Positions 19,386-29,205 of a stretch of DNA of 64,000 bases are shown in pieces; within the stretch, counting starts at the first letter, position 1, and each line of letters starts with the position of its first letter. The translations under genes and the position numbers were made by a program. Below the pieces are notes generated by a model. The model ran no database searches. It was not told the DNA's origin and worked only from the letters and a program-made list of their open reading frames with translations. The stretch is from Flavobacterium bizetiae (GTDB lineage Bacteria > Bacteroidota > Bacteroidia > Flavobacteriales > Flavobacteriaceae). The stretch covers positions 28,404-92,403 of the forward strand of contig NZ_CADCSU010000108.1 in assembly GCF_902804475.1 (NCBI RefSeq). The letters run 5' to 3'.

Positions 19386-22300
19386 ATGAAACTAAAGTTC
19401 AATGGAATCTTAGTACTATTATTAGTACTAATTGCGCAACTTACTTTTGCTCAAGAAAGAGTTGTTTCTGGTTCAGTATCTGAAAATACAGGTATGCCCT
19501 TACCCGGCGTAACGGTATTAGTAAAAGGAACCAAATCGGCTACACAGACAGACTTTGATGGTAAATTTTCTATCAAAGCAACTTCAAGCCAAATATTAGT
19601 ATTTAGCTACATCGGAATGAAAACGAAAGAAGTTCCGGCAAGCTCAACTAATCTAAATGTTAAACTGACAGATGATTCAGTAGAACTTGAAAGCGTGGTT
19701 GTAAACGCCTTAGGTGTAGAGGTTAAAAAAAACCAAAAAGCATCTTCTTTTTCCAATGTTAAAGGTGATGAATTAACAAAATCCGGAGAATCTACTCTTC
19801 TAAAAGGATTATCAGGAAAAGCTTCCGGCGTTAGCATTACTGCAAATTCAGGTGACCCTGGATCTGGAGCATATATTCAAATTAGAGGTCAGAACTCAAT
19901 TACAGGATCAACTCAACCACTTTTCGTTATAGATGGTATTCCTGTTTCAAGTGACGAAATTGGAGATTCAGCCAATCAAGTTGACGGAGTTGGACAACAA
20001 AGCAGACTAAATGACATTAACCCGAATGACATTGAATCACTAGAAATTTTAAAAGGAGCATCAGCTGCAGCGCTTTGGGGATACAGAGCAGCAAACGGAG
20101 TTGTTCTTATCAAGACAAAAAGAGGAAAAAAAGGAAAAATATCAGTTAACATAAATTCTTCCGTTTCTTTTGACAGAGTAAACGTTAAAATGGACCTACA
20201 AGATAAATACGGACAAGGATCAAAAGGAGTATGGGTAGCAAATGCAGGCGGATCTTTTGGAGACAAAATAGCCAACAGAACCGGCGGAGCCGACACTTAT
20301 ACAACAACAGGGTCTTATTTTGTATCTGACAGTGGAAATACCATTTACCCTATCGCTACCAAGAATAGCAAAACAAGTTACGAGAAATCAAACATGGATG
20401 CAGTTATTGGGGACGGACTATCACTAGATAATCACATAGGTATTAGTGGCGGTAACGAGAACTCAAACTTCTATCTTGGACTTGGAAACAACAACCAAGA
20501 TGGTGTAATTAGAAATAGCAGCTACGAAAGAACAACTTTAGACTTTTCAACCGAAACTAAAGTAGCAGATAAATTAACACTAAAAGGAAAATTCAGTTAT
20601 TCTTCTGTTAACTCAAATAGAATTCAACAAGGATCAAACACTAGTGGATTGTACTTAGGTCTTTACCGTAATGCACCAGATTTTGATATTAGAGATTTTA
20701 TTGGTACTAATCACGATGCCAATGGAGTTCTGTCTTTTAATAGTCAGAGAACATACAGAAGGGAATTAGGAACAACAACTGCTGCTCCAAACCCTACTTA
20801 CAACAATCCAATCTGGACTACAGACGTACAAAAAAACCCTAACACAGTTGACCGATATGTTGCTGGTTTTGAGTTAAAATACGACGCAAATAAATGGTTA
20901 TCCTTACTTACCAGAGTTGGACTAGACGGATACAGCGATAAAAGAATTACGGTATTCCCTAAAAACTCAGCACAAAATGCTGGTAATGGTCAAGCAAATG
21001 AAAGCGTTACAGATTTTCAGTCTTACAACATTGACTTCATGGCTCTTGGAAACCTGCAAATAAATGACAATATTGGATTAAGCTACCTTACAGGAGTTAA
21101 CTTTTCTCAATCTAATTACGACCAAAGAGGAGGTTCTTACAAGAACTTCATAATCGACACTCCTAAATTCTCATATGATAATGCATTAATAGAAGACAAA
21201 ACTACATTTTTAGACAGAACTTACACAAGATTAAGTGGAGCCTATTTCTCAGCAGCTTTCGACTATAAAGACTATATATTCCTTACATTAGGAGGTCGTT
21301 TCGAAACCTCTTCAACTTACGACCCTAATTTAAAAGTATATTTTTACCCAACTGCAGAATTAGGATATAAGTTCACTAAAAATATTGAAAATGACATTCT
21401 TACTGATGGTAAGTTAAGAGCAACATTTGGTAAAATTGCATCAATTCCTGCGGCATACAGAGGTAACACTCCTTACATTACAGCAAGCGGAGTCGAAGGA
21501 TACGGACCAGCTTACGATTCCGGAGCTTATGGCGGATCATTACAGCAATCTGACACTGGTGGAAACTTAAACCTGAAACCTGAGATCAAAACAGAGTACG
21601 AAGTAGGTTTGGATTTAGAATTTTTTAGAAAAATCAAACTAAACGCTACTTACTACACAAACAAAACTAAAGACTTACTTGTAAACGTACCATTAAATGG
21701 TAGTTCAACTTTTGCATTTGTCTATGGTAATTATGCATCAATTGACAACAAAGGTTTTGAAATAGAATTAGATGCAAACATCGTAACAACTTCTTCAGGA
21801 TTCAAGTGGAATGTTTACGGAAACTGGAGCACAAATAAAAATGAAGTAACAGAATTACTTGGTACAGATTCTTTACTATTGAACGGATTTGAAGGAACTT
21901 CATCTCGCGCTGTTCTTGGACAACCATTGGGCGTACTTTGGGGAGGTAAATTTGAAAGAAACGCAAATGGAACTTTAGTATTAGATGCAAATGGTTTCCC
22001 TACTGCAAGTGATGCCGAAGGTGTTATCGGTAATCCTAACCCTAAATGGAGAGGCGCATTAGGAACCTCTATTTCATACAAAAACATTACTTTAAGCACT
22101 TTGTTTGACGCTTCAATTGGAGGTGATCTTTGGGACGGAACAAATGCAGTATTAAACAACTTTGGTAGAACTTGGGAAACAGCAAATGAAGTAGAACTTA
22201 CTACTCCTACTAAAAATTATGCAGGACAAACAATTCCTGCAGGAACCGTAAGAGGTAATCTTCACGATTTTGGCGGAGGAAATGTATTGCTTGACCAATC

Positions 22301-22604
22301 TTGGTACACTGCATTAGGAGGTGGTTTTGGTACCGTTTCTGAGCACTTCATCAAATCTGCATCATGGGTAAAATGGAGAGAACTTACCTTATCATACTTA
22401 TTAAAATTTAAAGATTCTAAAGTTGGAATAGAAAGTATCACTTTCTCTGGAACCGGAAGAAACTTATGGTTATGGACAGAAGCAAAAGATTTAGGTCAAG
22501 ATCCAGAATCAAACTTAACAGGAGGATCAAACGGTAGAGGTTTACAATACTTTAACAGCCCTAATACCAAATCTTTTATCTTTAGTGTAAACTTAAAATT
22601 CTAA
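19386..22604 (+). CDS. SusC/RagA-family TonB-linked outer membrane receptor (pair 1)
   Basis: TonB-dependent importer of polymeric nutrients that works with a SusD lid lipoprotein. It has 1072 residues: signal peptide 1-22 ending FAQ, a carboxypeptidase-regulatory-like domain (about 25-100; VSGSVSENTGMPLPGVTVLV), a plug domain (about 110-240) and a 22-stranded barrel ending in KF. The SusC signature NPNDIESLEILKGASAAALW lies at about 213-232. Its SusD partner starts 3 nt later. No carbohydrate enzyme lies nearby, so the substrate cannot be named; peptides or glycans are both possible. Confidence 0.95.
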   Translation: MKLKFNGILVLLLVLIAQLTFAQERVVSGSVSENTGMPLPGVTVLVKGTKSATQTDFDGKFSIKATSSQILVFSYIGMKTKEVPASSTNLNVKLTDDSVELESVVVNALGVEVKKNQKASSFSNVKGDELTKSGESTLLKGLSGKASGVSITANSGDPGSGAYIQIRGQNSITGSTQPLFVIDGIPVSSDEIGDSANQVDGVGQQSRLNDINPNDIESLEILKGASAAALWGYRAANGVVLIKTKRGKKGKISVNINSSVSFDRVNVKMDLQDKYGQGSKGVWVANAGGSFGDKIANRTGGADTYTTTGSYFVSDSGNTIYPIATKNSKTSYEKSNMDAVIGDGLSLDNHIGISGGNENSNFYLGLGNNNQDGVIRNSSYERTTLDFSTETKVADKLTLKGKFSYSSVNSNRIQQGSNTSGLYLGLYRNAPDFDIRDFIGTNHDANGVLSFNSQRTYRRELGTTTAAPNPTYNNPIWTTDVQKNPNTVDRYVAGFELKYDANKWLSLLTRVGLDGYSDKRITVFPKNSAQNAGNGQANESVTDFQSYNIDFMALGNLQINDNIGLSYLTGVNFSQSNYDQRGGSYKNFIIDTPKFSYDNALIEDKTTFLDRTYTRLSGAYFSAAFDYKDYIFLTLGGRFETSSTYDPNLKVYFYPTAELGYKFTKNIENDILTDGKLRATFGKIASIPAAYRGNTPYITASGVEGYGPAYDSGAYGGSLQQSDTGGNLNLKPEIKTEYEVGLDLEFFRKIKLNATYYTNKTKDLLVNVPLNGSSTFAFVYGNYASIDNKGFEIELDANIVTTSSGFKWNVYGNWSTNKNEVTELLGTDSLLLNGFEGTSSRAVLGQPLGVLWGGKFERNANGTLVLDANGFPTASDAEGVIGNPNPKWRGALGTSISYKNITLSTLFDASIGGDLWDGTNAVLNNFGRTWETANEVELTTPTKNYAGQTIPAGTVRGNLHDFGGGNVLLDQSWYTALGGGFGTVSEHFIKSASWVKWRELTLSYLLKFKDSKVGIESITFSGTGRNLWLWTEAKDLGQDPESNLTGGSNGRGLQYFNSPNTKSFIFSVNLKF

Positions 22605-22607
22605 AAA

Positions 22608-24083
22608 ATGAAAAATATATTTATTAAAACAGCAAGTATTTTTCTACTAGTATCTAGCATATTTAGTTGTACTAGTTATGTAGAAGACATGAATGTAGAT
22701 CCAGATTTATTAAATGATGTTGATGCAGCTAATATGTTTCAAGGTGTAGTTCTTGCAAACCAATTCTTCCAAACATCTTCATCTGTCAGATCCGCAATGC
22801 TTTGGTTAAATCAAGCCAACGGAGAAGACAGACAATACGTAACCCTTAACAACTGGAACAGCGCAACAGCATCTGGTTTCGACAACAACTGGGATCTTGC
22901 ATATGTAAACACAATTACACAAGCACAAATATTAGAAGCAAAAGCCACTACTGCTGCAAACTTTCGTCTAAAAGGAGCAGCTCAGGTCATTGAAGCATAC
23001 TGTATCGGAACTGTAGCTTCTTTGTGGGGAGACGTTCCCTACTCCGACTTTGATTACAGAGGCGGCAAACGCGCACCAAAATTCGACCCTCAAGCTGACG
23101 TATATAAAAGCGCACAACTGCTATTAGATGATGCAATTGCAAATCTTAGTAAAACAACCGGCGAAGTTATCCCCTCAAAAGCTGATATATGGTATGGTGG
23201 CAAAACTGATAAATGGATAAAACTTGCTTATTCAATAAAAGCAAAATTTTACCTTCAAACAAAAAATTACACACTTGCAAAAGCAAATGCACTTCTAGGA
23301 ATTAATAATGCAGGAGATGATTTCAAAGCAAAATTTGGAAGCTCTTACCTTCAAAGTTTTAATCCGTTTTATTCTTTTCTAGTTTATGACAGACCTGATT
23401 ATATGTCAGGAGAAGGATATGCTGCACAAATACTCGATCCATCTACTACTTTATACAGAGGAAATGCAAAAACTGATGAATCTGCAAGATATGCATTTAC
23501 ATATAATGCAGATACATTCCCTTACAGCTTAAATGTTTATGGTCCTGATTATGGAGGAACTAGCGGTAAATTCGGAAACGACACAGCTATACCATTAGTT
23601 ACTTATGGAGAAATGTTACTAATTATTGCCGAAGTAGATGCCAGATCAGGTTTTTCTACTGGCTTAACATCATACAACGCATATAGAGCTTTATTGAATA
23701 CCGGATATTCTATTGGCGTAAACAATGATGGTTATGATGTAGACGGAGATCCCGATACTGATAATGCAGAAACTTTTCTTTATGCTCCATATACCGCAGC
23801 AGATTTTGCAGCAGGAGGTATGGAAAATAATGGCACTACAGCATTAACAGACCAAAATGCACTTATAAGAGAAATTTATCAAGAGAGATACATTTATTTC
23901 TTGGGAACTTTCGAATCATTTACAGATTTAGGAAGATCTAACAATGCTGCAGAAATTCAATTAAAATCAGGTTTCACAGGAGTTCCTCAAAGATTTTTAT
24001 ATCCTCAAAAGGAAATTAACTCGAATCCTAACACACCAAGCCCAATACCAACAATTGTAACTAAAACACCTGTTAACAATTAA
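22608..24083 (+). CDS. SusD/RagB-family outer membrane lipoprotein (pair 1)
   Basis: Surface lipoprotein that caps the SusC channel and captures substrate. It has 491 residues; the signal peptide ends in a lipobox with Cys21 (LLVSSIFSC). The helical core holds a TPR-like scaffold. The opening MNVDPDLLNDVDAANMF, IEAYCIGTVASLWGDVPYSD and YQERYIYFLGTFESFTDLGR are typical of the SusD-like_2 group. It begins 3 nt after susC and is followed by a strong terminator. Confidence 0.93.
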   Translation: MKNIFIKTASIFLLVSSIFSCTSYVEDMNVDPDLLNDVDAANMFQGVVLANQFFQTSSSVRSAMLWLNQANGEDRQYVTLNNWNSATASGFDNNWDLAYVNTITQAQILEAKATTAANFRLKGAAQVIEAYCIGTVASLWGDVPYSDFDYRGGKRAPKFDPQADVYKSAQLLLDDAIANLSKTTGEVIPSKADIWYGGKTDKWIKLAYSIKAKFYLQTKNYTLAKANALLGINNAGDDFKAKFGSSYLQSFNPFYSFLVYDRPDYMSGEGYAAQILDPSTTLYRGNAKTDESARYAFTYNADTFPYSLNVYGPDYGGTSGKFGNDTAIPLVTYGEMLLIIAEVDARSGFSTGLTSYNAYRALLNTGYSIGVNNDGYDVDGDPDTDNAETFLYAPYTAADFAAGGMENNGTTALTDQNALIREIYQERYIYFLGTFESFTDLGRSNNAAEIQLKSGFTGVPQRFLYPQKEINSNPNTPSPIPTIVTKTPVNN

Positions 24084-24396
24084 CTAATACAAATAATCTG
24101 TACAAAAGCCATCTCATTACTAAAATATGAGATGGCTTTTTCTATAAAAAAACTTACAATAAAACAATTAAGTCCTGAAATTCACAAAATTTAACATTTA
24201 CATCAATTGTAATATTTTCCATTATTATCATATTTGAAGCAAAAAAATACGAATTTACAATTTACACCTCTTTTTTAACTATAAAAAAACAATATCTTAT
24301 AGTAAAATCATAATTTAACTAAAAAAAAAGCTTTTTATATTAGGTAGATTAACAAATTATTAAGATTTTTGTCGAACTAATTCAAAATATTTAAAA
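24084..24396. other. 313-nt gap between the two susCD pairs
   Basis: It contains the terminator at 24104-24141, then AT-rich DNA, then a leader (about 24343-24396) that closely matches the leader of the first susC at 19330-19385. No open frame or RNA gene is seen. A promoter for the second pair must lie here, but no clear TAnnTTTG box is visible. Confidence 0.7.
24104..24141 (+). terminator. Terminator after susCD pair 1
   Basis: AAAAGCCATCTCAT (24104-24117), a 9-nt loop, ATGAGATGGCTTTT (24127-24140), then T: a perfect 14-bp stem with U-tract. It begins 20 nt after the susD stop. Confidence 0.9.
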
Positions 24397-27300
24397 ATGA
24401 AACTAAAGTTCAATGGATTCTTAGTGCTTTTATTAGTACTAATTGCGCAACTTACTTTCGCGCAAGAAAGAGTTGTTTCTGGAACAGTTTCTGACAATAC
24501 AGGAATGCCTTTACCAGGTGTTAGTGTATTAGTTAAAGGAACAAAAACAGGAACACAAACTGATTTTGACGGAAAATATTCTATCAAAGCAGCACCAAAC
24601 CAAGTATTAATTTTCAGCTACATCGGGATGCAATCTCAAGAAGTTGCTGCAAGTTCATCTAATGTTAATGCAAAACTAAAAAACGATTCAGTAGAACTGG
24701 AAAGTGTTGTAGTAACTGCATTAGGTATTAAGAAAGAGAAAAAAGCATTAGGATATGCTACTCAAGAGGTAAAAGCTACAGAATTAACAAGAGGAAACAA
24801 CAACAGCTTAGCTGGTGCTCTTCAAGGAAAATTAGCTGGGGTACAAATCACTCCTTCTAGTGGTGCTCCTGGAGCTTCTTCTCAAATTGTTATTCGTGGA
24901 GCTCGTTCTTTTACAGGAAACAACACTCCTTTGTATGTAATTGATGGTATGCCAGTAGCATCTCAAGCTGATTACAGCACTGGAAACGGTGTAACTGGAT
25001 CAGATCTTGCTAACAGAGCAGTTGATATTGATCCAAACGATATTGAATCTATCAATATTCTTAAAGGACAAGCTGCATCAGCAATTTACGGACTTAGAGC
25101 TTCAAATGGTGTAGTAGTAATTACTACAAAAAGTGGTAGAGGAGCTTCTAAAAGCGGAAAACCTACAATAAACTTCAATAGTTCAATTACTGCAGATGAT
25201 GTATCTAGAAAGATTAATTATCAAAATCAGTATGCGCAAGGAACAGGTGGAGAGTATGACCCAACTAACTCATTAACTTGGGGACCAAAAATTTCTGAGT
25301 TACCAAATAGCCCAGCTTACGGAGGAAATGTTCCTAATGCTTTAAATGGTATGAATGCAGGAGCTCATCCTGGTAAATATTATGTACCACAAAGAGCTAC
25401 AGCAGGTTTAGACCCATGGGTAGCCCCTAAAGTATATGACAATTTTGGTGATTTCTTTAAAACAGGAATAACAGTTAACAACTCTTTTAACATAACTCAA
25501 GCTACTGATAAAAGTAATTATGCGTTTGCTTTAGGTTCATCAAACCAAGATGGTTTTATACCTTCAACTGGTCTGGATCGTTACAATGCAAAAGCGGCAT
25601 TTAGCACAAAACTTGGAGACGATTGGAAAACTGGTTTCGTAGGTAACTACATCAACACTAAAATCACAAAAGCTACAGGTGCAAATGACTCATCAGTTGC
25701 AGGTGCATTCGCTAGTCCAATAAGCTATGATTTAAAAGGAAACGGATTCGAAAGCGCACTTGATCCTTATACACAAGTTTATTACAGACCAACAGGATTC
25801 AACAACCCATATTGGGCAGCTAAACACAATATTTTTGACGAGCAAACTGATCGTTTCTTCGGAAATACATATGTTGAATTTACACCAACTATCTCAGCAA
25901 ATGATCAGCACAAAATAACATTCCGTTACCAACTTGGTGCTGATACTTATACAACAAACTATAGAGATATCCAAGAGTACGGAAATCAACAAACTACAGC
26001 AGGACACTTAGACCTTTACGGAATTTCATCTAGAACAGTAAATTCATTATTCACAGTAAATTATGAATATAAAATTACTGACGACTTAAACTTAACAGCT
26101 TTAGTTGGAAACGAAATTAACGATAGATACAACAAATCATACGAAATGATTGGAAATGACCTTAACTTTGGTGGTTTCCCTAATCTAAAAAACACACAAC
26201 AAACAGTTGCTACTGATGAAATTCGTAGAAACAGAACTTTTGGTTTATTTGGAAACGTAAATCTTGCATACAAAAACTTTATCTTCTTAGGAGGTACTGT
26301 AAGAAATGACATTGTATCTTCAATGCCAAGAGACAACCGTTCATTCGTATACCCTTCAGTATCATTAGGTTTAGTATTAACTGAATTAGAAGGTTTAAAA
26401 GGAAACTCAACATTATCTTTTGCTAAACTTAGAGCATCTTGGGCTGAAGTAGGTCAAGCAGGTGATTATTTAGAAAATTACTATACTGTACCTAACTACT
26501 CAGGTGGTTTCTGGTCAAACTCTCCGGTAAATTACCCACTTGGAGGTGTAAATTCATACATCCCAAACAACGTAATGTATGATCCAAACTTAAAACCTCA
26601 AAATACAAGATCATATGAATTAGGTGGTGAGGTAAGATTGTTTAAAGATCGTGTAAGCATCGATTATACTTATTCTAGACAAAATGTAATAGATCAAATC
26701 TTCCAAGTGCCATTAGCAGGTTCTACAGGAGCTGCAACATTAGTAATGAACGGAGGAAAAATCCATACTAATAGCCATGAATTAGTTGTAAGCGTTACAC
26801 CAATTAGAACTAACGATTTTGAATGGACAATATCTGCAAACTATACTCAAATTGACAACTTTGTAGACGAATTAAAAGAGGGAGTACCAAACATCTTCTT
26901 AGGAGGATTTACAACTCCACAAATTAGAGCTAGTATTGGAGAACGCTTCCCTGTAATTTACGGAACAGCTTTTGCAAGAGATGACAAAGGAAATATCTTA
27001 GTTGATGCTAATGGATTAGCTTTAGCAGGAGAAACTAAATCACTTGGAGAAGTAGCACCTAAATTCAACTTAGGAGGTACAACTACTTTCAGATACAAAA
27101 AAATAACTCTTGCAGCTACTTTTGACTGGAAAAACGGAGGAAAAATGTACAGCGGAACAAACTCTTTATTAGACACATACGGATTAAGTGCTAAAACAGG
27201 AGATCGTGATGTATTATTAGTTCAAGAGGGTGTAACTGCAGATGGACAACCAAACACAAAAGCAGCAACTAAACAAGCAACTTATAACAGATATTCAAAT

Positions 27301-27558
27301 ATTGCAGAAACTGCTGTATATGACGCTTCTTTCGTAAAACTTAGAGAACTATCTTTAGGATATACTCTACCACAATTTTCATCAGGATTTGACATTCGTG
27401 TTTCTGCATTCGCAAGAAATATTTTATTATGGGCTAAAATGCCAAACTTAGATCCAGAATCATCACAAGGAAACAATAATATGGCTGGAGGTTTTGAAAG
27501 ATTATCTGTTCCACAAACAACAAGTATTGGATTTGGAATGAATCTAACAATTAATTAA
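24397..27558 (+). CDS. SusC/RagA-family TonB-linked outer membrane receptor (pair 2)
   Basis: Second SusC-type importer, 1053 residues. The signal peptide and the carboxypeptidase-like domain are almost identical to those of the upstream receptor (MKLKFNGFLVLLLVLIAQLT), while plug and barrel diverge strongly. Its signature DPNDIESINILKGQAASAIY lies at about 212-231, at the same residue number as in pair 1. The barrel ends NLTIN, without the classic terminal Phe. The partner SusD starts 18 nt later. Substrate unknown; different barrels suggest different cargo. Confidence 0.95.
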   Translation: MKLKFNGFLVLLLVLIAQLTFAQERVVSGTVSDNTGMPLPGVSVLVKGTKTGTQTDFDGKYSIKAAPNQVLIFSYIGMQSQEVAASSSNVNAKLKNDSVELESVVVTALGIKKEKKALGYATQEVKATELTRGNNNSLAGALQGKLAGVQITPSSGAPGASSQIVIRGARSFTGNNTPLYVIDGMPVASQADYSTGNGVTGSDLANRAVDIDPNDIESINILKGQAASAIYGLRASNGVVVITTKSGRGASKSGKPTINFNSSITADDVSRKINYQNQYAQGTGGEYDPTNSLTWGPKISELPNSPAYGGNVPNALNGMNAGAHPGKYYVPQRATAGLDPWVAPKVYDNFGDFFKTGITVNNSFNITQATDKSNYAFALGSSNQDGFIPSTGLDRYNAKAAFSTKLGDDWKTGFVGNYINTKITKATGANDSSVAGAFASPISYDLKGNGFESALDPYTQVYYRPTGFNNPYWAAKHNIFDEQTDRFFGNTYVEFTPTISANDQHKITFRYQLGADTYTTNYRDIQEYGNQQTTAGHLDLYGISSRTVNSLFTVNYEYKITDDLNLTALVGNEINDRYNKSYEMIGNDLNFGGFPNLKNTQQTVATDEIRRNRTFGLFGNVNLAYKNFIFLGGTVRNDIVSSMPRDNRSFVYPSVSLGLVLTELEGLKGNSTLSFAKLRASWAEVGQAGDYLENYYTVPNYSGGFWSNSPVNYPLGGVNSYIPNNVMYDPNLKPQNTRSYELGGEVRLFKDRVSIDYTYSRQNVIDQIFQVPLAGSTGAATLVMNGGKIHTNSHELVVSVTPIRTNDFEWTISANYTQIDNFVDELKEGVPNIFLGGFTTPQIRASIGERFPVIYGTAFARDDKGNILVDANGLALAGETKSLGEVAPKFNLGGTTTFRYKKITLAATFDWKNGGKMYSGTNSLLDTYGLSAKTGDRDVLLVQEGVTADGQPNTKAATKQATYNRYSNIAETAVYDASFVKLRELSLGYTLPQFSSGFDIRVSAFARNILLWAKMPNLDPESSQGNNNMAGGFERLSVPQTTSIGFGMNLTIN

Positions 27559-27575
27559 TATAATTCAAAAAAATC

Positions 27576-29030
27576 ATGAAAAAATATAAAGTCATCTTAC
27601 TTTTGGTGATTGCGTCACTTTCATTAAATTCTTGTTCAGAGGATAAAATGGACGAAATCAACAAAAACGTAAACGATCCATTAGATGTGCCGACTCGTTT
27701 TGCCATCACAGACGCTATGACAAGTACTGCATTTAGCAATACTGGTTCAGATCTATCTTTCTACACAGGTGTTTATGTAGAATTAAACGCAGGTGGTTTT
27801 GGTCAAATGTACAATGCAGAGACAAGAAATGGTGAGCCTAAGAACCAGACCACTAATAACAATTCTTGGAACAGTATTTATCAGACAATGTACAACCTAA
27901 AGTTGATAATAAACAAATGTACAACTGGTGAAGAAAAAGGTAACTATGAAACATTAGGTGTAGCACAAGTTCTATACGCATACAATTTAGCTTTGCTAAC
28001 AGATATGTTTGGAGATGTTCCTTTCACTGAGGCTTTTCAACCTGGAGTAATTTTTACACCTAAATTGGATCGTCAGGAAGACCTTTACAAAATTGTTTTC
28101 GCAACTTTGGAAGATGCAATTGTTAATTTAGGAAAAACATCAGGCTATGAAAATTTAGGATCTCAGGACTTAATATACAATGGAGACACTGATAGCTGGA
28201 CAAAAGCTGCTAATGGTTTATTGGCACGTTATACACTACGTCTTTCTTTTAAGAATCCTAATTATGCAAAAGTATTAGATTACGTAAGTAAATCTTTTAC
28301 AAGTAATGGTGAGGAATTTAAAATGAAAAATTCAAATATTCCAAATCCATATTACCAATTTTATGTTGCTAGAAAATATTTATTTGCAAGCAAAAGTTTA
28401 CATGATAAATTAACAGCAAAAAATGACCCACGTGCTGACGGTTATTTCAAAAAAATCAAAAAAACACCTACAGCAACTCCTACCTATGAGTTTTATGCAA
28501 ATGGTGTTAGTCCACAAAGTCAAACTTATTCATATTCAGCTTTACAAAATGTGAATAATCCAATATTTATGTTAAGCTACCATGAACTATTGTTTATCAA
28601 AGCTGAAGCAGAAGCAAGAAACTCAGCTGCTGTTACCAGCACAGCTAGTTTGATTGCTGCAGTAAATGCCGCTTTCAATAAAGATGAAGCTATTAATTTT
28701 TCAACTGCAAACGCAACGAATTATATTGATGCATTAAACATCACAACTAATGCTGATTTATTAAAAGAAATTGCTGTACAAAAATACTTAGCATTCTACG
28801 AAAACGAATCTGTTGAAGCATATAATGACTACAGACGTTTGTTAGCTATGTATGGTTCTGCAGCTGCAAATCCAATTCAATTAGCAAACCCATTGAACGC
28901 AACTCAATTCCCACTTAGATTACCTTATGGTGATTCTGATGTATCTGCAAATAGCAATGTGAAAGCAGCATTTGGAGATGGAAATTACGTTTATACAGAA
29001 AAAGTTTGGTGGGCTGGAGGTACTAGATAA
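27576..29030 (+). CDS. SusD/RagB-family outer membrane lipoprotein (pair 2)
   Basis: Surface nutrient-binding lipoprotein paired with the receptor just upstream. It has 484 residues; lipobox Cys20 (LVIASLSLNSC). SusD-like_2 features include VNDPLDVPTRFAITDAMTST, YAYNLALLTDMFGDVPFTEA and EIAVQKYLAFYENESVEAYN. It is followed by two hairpin terminators (29062-29097 and 29151-29179). Confidence 0.93.
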   Translation: MKKYKVILLLVIASLSLNSCSEDKMDEINKNVNDPLDVPTRFAITDAMTSTAFSNTGSDLSFYTGVYVELNAGGFGQMYNAETRNGEPKNQTTNNNSWNSIYQTMYNLKLIINKCTTGEEKGNYETLGVAQVLYAYNLALLTDMFGDVPFTEAFQPGVIFTPKLDRQEDLYKIVFATLEDAIVNLGKTSGYENLGSQDLIYNGDTDSWTKAANGLLARYTLRLSFKNPNYAKVLDYVSKSFTSNGEEFKMKNSNIPNPYYQFYVARKYLFASKSLHDKLTAKNDPRADGYFKKIKKTPTATPTYEFYANGVSPQSQTYSYSALQNVNNPIFMLSYHELLFIKAEAEARNSAAVTSTASLIAAVNAAFNKDEAINFSTANATNYIDALNITTNADLLKEIAVQKYLAFYENESVEAYNDYRRLLAMYGSAAANPIQLANPLNATQFPLRLPYGDSDVSANSNVKAAFGDGNYVYTEKVWWAGGTR

Positions 29031-29061
29031 TAGTATTCTTTAAATCTAAAAACAATTCAAA

Positions 29062-29097
29062 AAAAAGGGCACTTATCTTACGATGAGTGCCCTTTTT
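29062..29097 (+). terminator. Terminator after susCD pair 2
   Basis: AAAAAGGGCACT (29062-29073) pairs perfectly with AGTGCCCTTTTT (29086-29097), ending in a U-run. It starts about 32 nt after the susD stop. Confidence 0.9.
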
Positions 29098-29150
29098 ACT
29101 TTTAAGACCTAACAAAACCAATTTGTCAAAATATAAAACAAATCATTATG

Positions 29151-29179
29151 TCACTCTCTTTTCAGAGTGATTTTTTTTT
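29151..29179 (+). terminator. Second, back-up terminator before rlmB
   Basis: TCACTCT (29151-29157), 6-nt loop, AGAGTGA (29164-29170), then nine T residues. It follows the first terminator by about 55 nt and insulates the next gene from susCD transcription. Confidence 0.8.
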
Positions 29180-29193
29180 GCAAACATTATCCC

Positions 29194-29201
29194 TATATTT
29201 G
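29194..29201 (+). promoter_or_regulatory. Candidate -7 box, leaderless rlmB transcript
   Basis: TATATTTG matches TAnnTTTG and ends only 4 nt before the ATG at 29206. Transcription 5-7 nt downstream of the box would start at or next to the initiation codon. No good -33 TTG is seen at 19-20 nt. Confidence 0.4.
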
Positions 29202-29205
29202 TCCC

